A stretch of DNA of 64,000 nucleotides from Cytidiella melzeri. Its lineage: Eukaryota > Basidiomycota > Agaricomycetes > Polyporales > Irpicaceae. Shown piece by piece: positions 11,615 through 21,042 of the stretch. Made by a program: the position numbers and the translations under genes. Position 1 is the stretch's first letter. Every line of letters starts with the position of its first letter. The notes under the pieces were generated by a model. The model had not been told where the DNA came from. It searched no databases and saw only the letters and a program-made list of their open reading frames with translations. The DNA lies in the NCBI GenBank assembly GCA_022592445.1, contig JABYQR010000025.1, positions 173,200 to 237,199 of the forward strand, given 5' to 3'.

Positions 11615-13606
11615 ATATGAAGTTATTTGTGGGTTTTTATCCAGAAAACGCTCGTTTTCACGATCACAATGGGCGGAACAAGTGCGTGAACGAGGATTTG
11701 TGACGTGGTCACGGTCTCCAAACTCACCATCCCTCTGCTTCGCGCAGAGCTGTCCGACGTGGAAGTGCGGGATGCACTCTGGATACCAGGTCCGGTGTTG
11801 GGAAGGCCACAGGCCGATCAACGACGTACACCCACACAGCAGGCCTGTGAGCAGATGTGCAGCATTATTTTGCAGGGAGGAAGCCCAATGGTGGTCATGG
11901 CTGGCGAAGGGTAGGGCGTCGACGGTGGAAGTTGGGATGCTGAGGAGTTTTGGTTGAAGAAGACAGGGCACTCGTTTCAAGCCTCTCTCTGAGGGAGAGT
12001 TCATTTTCTATCCCCCCCAACTACTTTGAAGCTCACAGGATGAGCTACTGCTCTCCTGATGGGATTACACACATCTAACCGACCCCCTCACAAAGGGTTA
12101 TGGCAAGCACCTGGCATCGTTACCCAAGTGGGAGACTCTGGTCATGCTCTATTCGCACACCACTGAGGGGAGGAGGTGTCCTTATCCAATCCATGTTGCT
12201 TATGCGGTGTGATGGTTTGTAGTTAGCTCTAGTGGTGTATGTTCGGCTGTCGTGCGCCCCTAGCTTTTGCTGGCGCCTTTCAATATTTATTGGAAAAAAA
12301 AAGACGTGGTCACGGTTTCACTTTCGCGGAACAAATCCGCAGTCCTCATCATCACGCGTCTATTTGCGCGAGTTTTGATGGGAGACCAAATATGGAAGTT
12401 GAGCCTCCCGAGCGGCGGGGCCCTCTTGGCAGTTAAAAGGCTTTGCAAGCTCACTGTGCGGCTGAAGTGCCCAAGTACACAACTGAGCCACCTGCAATGT
12501 ATAGTGGTACACTAATGCAGCAATTTTACTGTCACTGGAGCCATGGAGCTACTGGAATTCATTGCTTTACTGATCTCAAGTGCTTTATAGCAGGTTATGG
12601 CTGTTGCTGCACAAATCAAACATCACATAGTAGTAGAAGACAATTACAGTACTCTTGCATTCCTCTTATTCTATAGCTATGTAAAGAATCGTGTCTTAGA
12701 AGTCCTTCCTGCATGTTGAAGAGGAGCGTGGGAGACCGAACTTGCCAATTGAGAAAAGCAGCGGTAGTTGTTTCTTGTTTTTTTGATCGCGTGTTTGCGA
12801 GTGCACCGGTCGAAAGCATGATTGTGACATGAAAAATCACAAAATTGTGACGTTCGCGACTTCGAATAAATACCCATAAATAACGTCATAATAATAATAT
12901 GACGTTATTTATGGGTATTTATTCGAAGTCGCGAACGTCACAATTTTGTGATTTTTCATGTCACAATCATGCTTTCGACCGGTGCACTCGCAAACACGCG
13001 AACAAAAAACAAGAAACCACTCATCACACTCGGGCGCTTCAGTAGCGCTTAACATGTCGCTGCTTTCCTCAATTGGCAAGTTCGGTCTCCCACGCTCCTC
13101 CCCAGCATCCAGGAAGGATTTCTAAGACACAAATCTTCACGTAGCTATAGAATAATGGGACTGAGCAATTATTGTAATTCTCTTCTCCTACTATGTAATG
13201 TTCAATTTGTGCAGCAACACCCATAACCTGTTATAAAGCACTTGGAGATTAATAAAGCAATGAATTCCAGTAGCTCCATGGCTCCAGTGACAATGAGATT
13301 GTTGCATTAGTATACTACTATACATTACAGGTGTGTTGATTTTGTACTGGGGGAATTCAGCTGCACAGTGAGCTTGCAAAGCCTTTTTACTACCAAGAGG
13401 GCCCCGCCGCTCGGGCGGCTCAACCCCCATATTTGGTCTCCCATCAAAACTCGCGCAAATAGACGCTTGATGGTGAGGACCGTGGACTCGTTTCGCGAAA
13501 GTGAAACCGTGACCACATCACAAATCCTCGTTCACGCCCTCGTTTCGCCCATTGTGACCGTGCGAACGAGTGGTTTCTTGATAAAAACCCAAAAATAACT
13601 TCATAT
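11615..13606. mobile_element. Head-to-head pair of about 0.7-kb TIR elements forming a long palindrome
   Basis: Two copies of one element lie in inverted orientation about a 9-nt spacer (12890-12898). The right copy is 12899-13606. The left copy is 11615-12889 and contains a further insertion at 11716-12302. The innermost 103 bp of the arms are identical; the rest is very similar. Each copy has terminal inverted repeats of the form ATGAMGTTATTTWTGGGTWT. No transposase is encoded, so each unit looks like a MITE-like non-autonomous element. The pair could fold into a very long hairpin. Long frames here are not genes. Confidence 0.8.
11716..12302 (+). mobile_element. 587-bp retroposed insertion with A-tail and 14-bp target duplication
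   Basis: The segment sits inside the left palindrome arm. It is bounded by perfect direct repeats GACGTGGTCACGGT (11702-11715 and 12303-12316) and ends in a run of nine A (12294-12302). The uninterrupted right arm shows the empty target site. This is the signature of target-primed reverse transcription by a LINE-type machinery. The insert is probably a 5'-truncated LINE or a retroposed transcript. Its source is not recognised. Confidence 0.8.
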
Positions 13607-13972
13607 AATAAGCTTGTCTCCTAACGTTCTCAACCATTGCGTCCAACCTCAACGTTCAAGGCACGGACATCACACCTCACAATGTCTTGATCATGCATTG
13701 GAACAACAGGGAACTTGCACAGCATGCCGCAGTATCGAGCCCAGGAGACAAGGAAAGTTATGATCTCCTTTTTGATCAGTTTCAAGCTGCAGCGCATCAT
13801 GATCTGCGCCACGATCTTCTACTGACACTCGTTTAGCAGTGCAATCTGAAACATGTCGCACCTCTACCCAGCCCTGCTAAGCTTAAATAGAGTCAGCCTC
13901 TGCCATGTTGTAACACACACCGTCTTCACTTTTACTCTCTTTTTTCATCCTCGCCATTCTTGCTGGACAACC
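13607..13972. other. Short intergenic region upstream of F-box-like gene
   Basis: 366 bp between the palindrome and the next start codon. A TATA-like CTTAAATAG lies near 13880, followed by pyrimidine-rich sequence (CTTTTACTCTCTTTTTTC) just before the ATG, the usual core-promoter look of fungal genes. Confidence 0.4.
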
Positions 13973-14905
13973 ATGGACACCCTTCCCCAAGAGCTGCTCG
14001 TCGAAATCTTCAAATACTGCATTGATTCACCTTCCGAATACTTCCTTACCTTCTCAGGCGGTCTGCGCTGGGGAGAACAGGTTGATGCGTACCCACCACC
14101 GTCGTCTTCGCAGGAGCAAGCTCCGACACGACCTTCAGACAGCACACGCTGTGGCCTCCTCCTCGTGTGCAAGCAGTGGCTGAACATCTGCAGTCCCCTC
14201 TTGTACGAGTCTCTCAAGCTGAGGACGCCAAAGGACGTGCTGGCTGTGCACGAGGTGTTGTCAGCACACCCATGCCTTGCCCAAGCTGTCCGCCGACTAC
14301 GCATAGAGACCACAAACATCGAAGACCTGCACAAGGTCGTTAAACTCACCACGAACGTCCACACTGTGTACATCTCTCTGCAGATGCTGGAGACACATTC
14401 CGAGTTGGCTGCGGATCCAGTCTCGAGTTTTTACACCGCCCTTTGTAACCTCAACCCGACACGCGTGTTACTCTGGAAGCCGCACACGGCGATACATTTC
14501 AGTCCTGAGCAGAGTCAAACTGTGGAGGAGGCAGAGGCGGCGTTAGCGCAAGTGATACCCAGATGGACTCGCCTGGTACGTCTTTCACGAGTCAACTATA
14601 AGTTGCCCCAGAACTCACCTTCACATATCCGATCGCAGGCCCACTTCGAGCTCTCAAACCACCAGACCCTTGCCCCCAGCATCGGTTTCTCGCTCAGCAC
14701 CCTCCCCAACCTTTGCGACATCCACATGAGCGCCATCGGCGCGTTGCGTAGTCTCCGGCAGGGTTCTTTGCAAACGGTCGCGGAGAACACGAGCCTGGCA
14801 AAGATCTCTTGCAGGGGTGTTGCGCATGCGTTTTACACCGAGGAGTGCAAGAGGGCGTTCCCCGGAAGAGCGGCGACGTTGTTGGCGGTGGAAGGGGATA
14901 CTTAG
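13973..14905 (+). CDS. F-box-like domain protein
   Basis: Two exons, 13973-14575 and 14639-14905, around a 63-nt intron (GTACGT...CGCAG). Spliced frame 870 nt, 289 aa. Because the intron is a multiple of three without a stop, a read-through frame also exists, but splicing joins RWTRL to AHFELSNHQTL, the usual spacing in the family. The N-terminus MDTLPQELLVEIFKYC is the F-box-like helix, followed by GLLLVCKQWLNICSPLLYESLKL. The C-terminal half is a Leu-rich region ending in EECKRAFPG. A longer frame begins at 13853, but its extra residues look like translated leader. Expected role: substrate adaptor of an SCF ubiquitin ligase; substrate unknown. It resembles the protein at 2183-3201 in layout. 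Confidence 0.85.
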   Translation: MDTLPQELLVEIFKYCIDSPSEYFLTFSGGLRWGEQVDAYPPPSSSQEQAPTRPSDSTRCGLLLVCKQWLNICSPLLYESLKLRTPKDVLAVHEVLSAHPCLAQAVRRLRIETTNIEDLHKVVKLTTNVHTVYISLQMLETHSELAADPVSSFYTALCNLNPTRVLLWKPHTAIHFSPEQSQTVEEAEAALAQVIPRWTRLVRLSRVNYKLPQNSPSHIRSQAHFELSNHQTLAPSIGFSLSTLPNLCDIHMSAIGALRSLRQGSLQTVAENTSLAKISCRGVAHAFYTEECKRAFPGRAATLLAVEGDT

Positions 14906-15686
14906 AGAATCCGATTCTCTTGTTATTATTTTTTTGTTTTCGTTACGAGTGAGTTGTTGTCAATTTTTGCGCTTTGGGTGGACAGAAGGCTGATTCGAGG
15001 GTTGCGCAGGTGGGGTTCGATAGAGTCCACGCGCTGCAATTTATGCATATGCATACAACGCTCCTTGTAGCGAACAAGTCGCACTGTTCGCAAGTTGGAT
15101 GGATTTTGACATTGTTATTTATATAAATATTTTATCATCGAGACGACTTTTGTAGAGGGGGCTTGCAAGTACTGCAGTACAGGCTGCCAGAGTTGACGGA
15201 GTCGTTATAATGGCACATTCCGAACAGCATATAGTATGAAGAGAAAGCATCATATTTAGAGAGTAGTACTGTAGTACTTATTACTCCCTAATAATGGTGC
15301 TACTTACTCTTGAACTGCCTCCTCCACCGCGACTCAGGCCGCCAGAGGATATACAGAGGCGTGTTCATCTTACCAAGAAGATCTGGCTAGTGAGTTCTCT
15401 GTCTGGCGGTGGAGGTGTTGTTGCGTTGGCTGTCGGTAGCTCTTGAGTCGCCTGTATAGGTTCTCAAAGACCAATTAGTACGGCGAGGGGTATATTTAGC
15501 CTTGTAGGCTTTTCAACTGAAGCTCGCCTCGGTCGGCTTGCCTGGCCATTGAGAGCGCAGGGCTGACCTAAGCAACGCGATCACGTGCATGTCATATAAC
15601 GCGGCGTTACTATTCGCGTCACGCAGAGCAATTTGGTTCTTACTGTCATCAACGTTGAAACTTAGCAGCCTCCCGCTTGCGACACC
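14906..15686. other. Intergenic region, no gene seen
   Basis: About 780 bp. It holds short inverted repeats such as CCTCCACCGC (about 15325) against GCGGTGGAGG (about 15405), and a GTAGTACTGTAGTACT palindrome near 15265. Nothing coding is supported. The right end should contain the promoter of the gene starting at 15687. Confidence 0.4.
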
Positions 15687-18177
15687 ATGGCGAGAAGATC
15701 TCAAAGAGTCCAAAAGATACACGAAACCAAGTCGGTAGCACCGTCGTCAAATTTGGCTACGGAAAGTGAGGCAACCCCTGACAAGACGGATTCGGATGTC
15801 GAAGCTCGCTCTACCAAAAGGTCCAAGACATCAAGAGCAGCAAACTCAAGCCGCGCACCGAGACGACGCGGAAAACTTCAGGGGATGCTTGACATGCCAC
15901 TTGATGTGATAATGGAGGTGACGCGTCTCTTCTTTCCTCAGACAGCCATGACAGGTCAGCCCTGACGATGTCGCAGATATGTAGCCTCTTGCATCCCAAG
16001 GACCTTCTCAACCTCACGAGGACCTCGAAAGGCCTCCGGGAGTTCTTTATGAGTCGGAATACTCTGTCTCTGTGGAAAGCTGCACGGCTCAACCTGCCTA
16101 CTCTACCGCCATGTCCCGCTGACCTTACCGAGCCCGCATATGCTAATCTTATGTTCGACCCTCACTGTCACGTAAGTCGGGGACTTTTTTATCACTCAAA
16201 ATAGATTCTTATGCGATATTCTTAGAGCTGTGGAAACAACAATTGTCATCACGTATATTGGCGATATCGAGTACGCTTATGCAAGAAGTGCAGGCAGCGC
16301 TTGTATGTACCCACCCTGGGAGTCTGTTAAAAGCATTCAGCTCAACTCGTCAACTTCAGAACAGTCATCGCATTAGATCATTATCTTTTGGTGGAGTTGA
16401 TTGCGCCCCGCAGACTTGACGATGTGGTACCACCATTCGAGGACAATACCAAACGCGGTATGACACACTATCTCGTCACGCTTCCACCCTATTGACAGAG
16501 CACCTAGACAACTGTACATACTACGAATCTGAACTAAAGAGGCTTGCTCTAGGTGTCAAGCAAACACCGCCCGCGGAGCTAGATTCATACTTGAACGCGC
16601 AAGAAAAGCTGGCATCGCTGAGGAAAGAGGCAAGTTGCTCACTTGTCGAGCCCGTTCAAACGACCGTTATTTATCTCGACCGTGCACGTCTAGGGTGAAC
16701 AAGAGCTCAACGATTGGTTCACACAGAAGAGAAGTTCTCGCACTGAGGAGCTCGACAAGTTGCGTCGAGCTAGACGATTTGAGTACGTCATCCAGTCTGT
16801 CATAGGCTCCCCGTCTGACCGTTGTATGCACGAAGCATCGTTGCAAAGCTCAAGGAAGATGGTTGGAAGGCGGAAATCACCTATTTGACGAAGCCTAGCT
16901 CGTCTGCGGAATGCACTAAATTTTTAAAGCTGCCAGAAGTACGCAAAACGCAGGCACTGACACCGAAAAGTGAGATTTCTTTGGTTTACGAGTCTAATTG
17001 GCTGACAGCTGCCTTATAGTTTGGAATAACATCAGAGAGCCTATTATCAATTTTATGCATAGTGTTAGGATAAACCGGTTATCCGCGGATCATACAGAGA
17101 GGGTGACTCAAAGGCTGCAAACCACCAGCGAGCTTCTCAAAGAAATTCTCCCGCTGCACCAAAGGAAATCTCTGTCCAGCCGCGAAGTTGTCGTCAAGAT
17201 TCCGAAAGTCTGGCAGATGCTTGATACGGATGCTGAGGAGTTCGACAACGAAGAGTTGCGGCGCGTCCTTCAAACATTGATACCCGAATACCTGGAGAAG
17301 CGTACACAGGAAACGCGAATTTTTTTCGAAACCATCCTCAGAGAAGAGTTTGGCATAGAGGCACCCTCGGATCCTTGGAAACTCGCCCTCACTGCGTTCT
17401 TTAATTGTCGCTGCAGGCACTCCATGTCATTCGAGCATGTCCTCCACCATGATTGCGATTACGCAACTACACCATCTCTGTCTCAGCCTGAAGGAATGTC
17501 GATCGAGTGCTTCAATAGCATCCGAATCATCTACCGGTTTGATTCGATCTGGAACGTTGATGCATTCTCCTCTACGTTTTACAGGATGAAGAAGGTGATC
17601 GAAGCGTGTGGATTGGACATCAAGAAAGCAACTGTCGACGATCTGGAGCGACCTGAAATACGCCTCTCATCTCGTGGTCCCTGCAACTACATTCGCATTG
17701 TGACCTGGCGAACAGCGGTAGGTCTTTTTGTTAATTCTGGTCATGGCATGGAGCGTTATTCAGCTATCCCCCACTAGGTACTTGATCAGTACCAGGATAT
17801 TGCGTTCGCAACTGAGGCGCAGATATCTGCGGCAAAGGCTGTGGAGCCGGTAGCTGAAAAGCTACTCCAGAAAGAATTGAAGTACCACTGTACTCGCTGT
17901 ACCGAGGTGTACGATGTCAAAAAATTAGATTTGATGGCGCATCTCAAAAAAAGGTAGGCTGCTTTAGCTACTGTCTTTGACTTGACTAGTGGCTGACTTG
18001 CTACGTAGTCACGCGGTTGAGGAGCCAACGGAGGACGATTGGGTGCTTGAGTGCACGACGCTCCCGGCGCAGACACCTATCTATCTTGTCACGAACATGA
18101 AGCTAGAAAAGGATTGGTGTCGTTGGGAAGCTGAGATGTTTGAGTTAGGTATCGCAGTACCCTTCTTGTGTGAGTAG
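15687..18177 (+). CDS. F-box protein with Cys-rich motif and C-terminal C2H2 finger (copy 1)
   Basis: Ten exons: 15687-15917, 15977-16171, 16226-16302, 16360-16457, 16499-16629, 16694-16782, 16836-16969, 17020-17717, 17778-17953, 18009-18177; 1998 nt, 665 aa. The intron 16630-16693 has a GC donor (GCAAGT). Domain order: basic Ser/Lys-rich N-terminus (about 1-65), F-box (LDMPLDVIMEICSLLHPKDL then LTRTSKGLREFFMS), a Cys-rich segment (SCGNNNCHH...LCKKC), a helical middle, and a C2H2-like finger near the end (CTRC...HLKKSH). Proteins of this layout are frequent in Agaricomycetes and are presumed SCF adaptors. A paralogue with the same domain order lies at 59375-61892 on the other strand, which supports the exon calls. 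Substrate unknown. Confidence 0.85.
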
Positions 18178-18526
18178 GTAATTTTGTACGTGCGATGATT
18201 TAAGTTACGTCGTAATAGTTGTGTCAAATCTTAAGTACAGTATCTGGCATTAGGCGGAAGTCCGAAACGTTCTAATTAGCCACAATTGCTGGTTATTTTG
18301 CTTCAACTACTACTCAATCTTTCTTTAGTGCTGACGTGCGGGCTGAGCCTACGATCTTCGGACGAGACAAACGAGGGTAAGTGTCCGACGCGCCCACGTG
18401 ACCAGTGCGCGACGCGTCTGAGCGGAGTTTCAACACGGTGAAGTTGAACTTGAAGCGAGTTCGGGGCTGCCACGCCTTAGCGACACTCCCTCTGGAAACC
18501 TTACACATACTCTTTATTCGCTGACC
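18178..18526 (+). promoter_or_regulatory. Aurora kinase promoter region with an MluI cell-cycle box
   Basis: The 349 bp before the kinase start contain a perfect ACGCGT (18412-18417) about 110 bp upstream of the ATG, plus nearby GACGCGCC and CACGTG. ACGCGT is the binding site of MBF (Mbp1-Swi6), which drives G1/S genes in yeasts. Its use here is inference from the motif and the gene's role. Confidence 0.45.
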
Positions 18527-19914
18527 ATGACCTCCATTAGCACAGTAACCCGGCAGATCGCTGCTCTCGAGATATCCTCAAAGCAGAATGGTGCTACGAG
18601 ACCAACCGCAACAACGCTCAAGAAGGGCAGCCAGAGCAGCCAAAATGTGTCGAAGATGCTGTCGAAATACGCCCAGCCGAATCCGTTTCCTCCTGGCATT
18701 CAGAAAGCTGCATCCACGAACACGACAGCTTCCAAAGTCGCTCGGCCACCGTCACCTACCAAACTTGCGCCTGCACCCGCTGCTTCACAGGCTACCCAGT
18801 CGCAGGTCGAAATCGGCCGTTATGACGGAGGGTTCGAGATTGATAACGAGACGAGAGGCGAGGAGGTGCACGGGGAAGCTGCTGAACATCTGGCACTCGA
18901 TTCAAGTGTAGCAAGGTACGTACCAATGCCCCAGCTTGGTGCACAGCTTGACGGTTGTGTAGATATCGACCAACGCGAGAGTGGCATTTGACGGACTTCG
19001 ACATTGGTAGACCGCTGGGCAAGGGAAAATTTGGTCGAGTCTACATGGTTCGGACGAAAGCTGAACCACACTACATCCTCGCCTTGAAATGTCTCTACAA
19101 GTCAGAGATCGTGGCCTCTCGAGTCGAGAAGCAGATCCGCCGGGAGATTGAAATTCAACAGAACCTGCGACACCCCAACGTTCTGCGGCTGTACGGCTAC
19201 TTCCACGACGAAAAACGTATTTTCTTGATGCTCGAGTTTGCGGGGAAGGGCGAGCTCTATAGGCAACTCACCAAGCATGGATGTTTCACCGAGAAGCGCA
19301 GTGCTCGGTACATTGACCAGATGGCAGACGCTCTCATCTACCTTCATGGGAAACACGTCATTCACCGCGATATTAAGCCAGAGAATCTGCTGCTGGGTAT
19401 CAACGGCGAACTGAAGATTGGAGACTTCGGGTGGAGTGTTCACGCTCCTGGCAACAGAAGGACGACGCTGTGTGGGACACTCGATTACTTGCCACCAGAG
19501 ATGGTAGAAGGACGGGAGCACTCGGAGAAAGTGGACTACTGGGCTCTTGGAGTTCTGACGTACGAATTCATCTGCGGAGCACCGCCGTTCGAAGATTTGA
19601 GGGGGCACAACGGTAAGTGCGACATCATGTACGATATGACCGTGTAACTGACCGCTAATTTCAGAGACGTATAAACGTATCGCTCGAGTTGACTTGAAGA
19701 TCCCGCCAAAAGTTTCGCCTGAAGCCCGGGATCTCATCACCAAGGTATGTTATTTTAAGCGCTTGCAATGAACGGTTGTCAATAATCGATCGCACTCCAG
19801 TTGCTCCAGTATGAAGGTGAGAAACGATTGCCCCTTACGGAAGTTCGCAAACACCCTTGGATCGTCAAACACACCCGCCCGAAAACATCGACCGCTCCAA
19901 CCCGGACCTCATGA
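18527..19914 (+). CDS. ark1: Aurora-type serine/threonine kinase (Ipl1/Ark1 family)
   Basis: Four exons: 18527-18915, 18963-19612, 19665-19744, 19801-19914; 1233 nt, 410 aa. A disordered Ser/Thr/Pro-rich N-terminus of about 145 residues precedes a complete kinase domain: glycine loop [12 protein letters not shown]-type lysine in LALKCL, catalytic loop [14 protein letters not shown] in the activation segment, [15 protein letters not shown] with the activation-loop threonines, and the C-lobe HPWI. The DFGWS...[16 protein letters not shown] run is diagnostic of Aurora kinases. In fungi the single Aurora acts with INCENP and survivin homologues in the chromosomal passenger complex to correct kinetochore attachment and control cytokinesis. 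The gene is compact and looks intact. An MCB motif lies upstream. Confidence 0.93.
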
Positions 19915-21042
19915 TCTCCGCGACACATATTCTCCTCCGACTTTGCCATCTCAGTTACTGTATCTATACTTGCGATATGCACACGGAGTGTGGACTACGG
20001 GGTATTGCGCGATGCTTTCCGTGGTCTCGTCGACGTGTTCTCAGTCTTTCACTATACATCTATACAACTCTTCATCCCCGCGAATCGCACCTGGAGCGCA
20101 TCTGATACCCCATCTGCTTCTGCTCCGTCCCGTTTATTAAGCTCGTATGTTGACATAGTTGAACTCACAGGCGGTGCGTATGACTGGCATAGTTCTCATG
20201 TACTTGCATCATAGCTCTTCGATGTTCAAGGTTGAGTCTGCGATACTCATGGATCCACCAGTTTGTGGCGTGCGAGTTCTATTTTTGACGGTGAGTGCCG
20301 ACCCCGTTGATGACTTGGGCTGGTGAAAGTCAACAGCATTTCAGCTTTCCACCTGGAAAAAGTAACCAAACGCGAATGGAGGGCGCTTGACTAGGTGCTC
20401 TCAGCGTCAATAACCTTTCAGGTGCCCCGCCATGCTGTAACAATGACAGACCCTCGAAGCGCATCTTCGTTTCCAGCTCCAAGCTGCACATACCCAGGAG
20501 GGTCTGCCATGGGTGCTGTCGAACTCGGCTGAGAGGAGCCTTCGGAAGCCCATCAGCAATTATCCAACGTACATTTCTACTAACGCTTGAACAAAGTGGC
20601 TGGTAACGTTGAAGCGGGGGCGTGCACAGTGCTCACAGAAGATGTCACAACACAAGGAAATCTGCAAGGCTACAGTCCTATCCGGAAATGAGCGCGTTCT
20701 ACCCACAGCGCTGGTAGTGAATCAGCCCACCCTTGAACCTACTCCAAGGTTATCAATTTGCAAGATGATTTATAAAGCGCCGCTACCCTCCGGTGCTGAA
20801 AGCCCAAGTTGAATTCTCCAAGGTAGTGTGCTTATCGCGTCTCGTTGCTGCGCGTCGACTGACAGATACCTCTCCCATTGCACCTGCAGGCTGGACCAGT
20901 CTGGCCCTTACCTGAATGTCCATGGGAACTGCGCAACTTGCAGCATACTAGTAACCACGTTCAGCGCTTATTTCTCAGCATTGTCCGCCATAACTCGAGC
21001 CGAGCTTGGATACCGAGTATAGACCAAGACGACGACCTCGGG
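19915..21042. other. Intergenic region, no gene seen
   Basis: About 1.1 kb between the Aurora kinase and the membrane-protein gene. Several frames of 60-110 codons exist, but none has recognisable motifs or consistent splice structure. The 3' UTR of the kinase and the promoter of the next gene must lie here. Confidence 0.4.

Noticed and set aside
11294..12004. 236-aa minus-strand frame
   Set aside because: It runs antisense through the FunK1 3' end, a palindrome arm and a retroposed insert, so it crosses three unrelated sequence blocks.
12900..13600. Small frames within the palindrome arms
   Set aside because: Mirror-image frames appear in both arms and carry no motifs; they belong to the non-coding element.
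13853..13972. Upstream in-frame start for the F-box-like gene
   Set aside because: The added 40 residues do not resemble the family and correspond to the pyrimidine-rich promoter/leader; the F-box helix begins at 13973.
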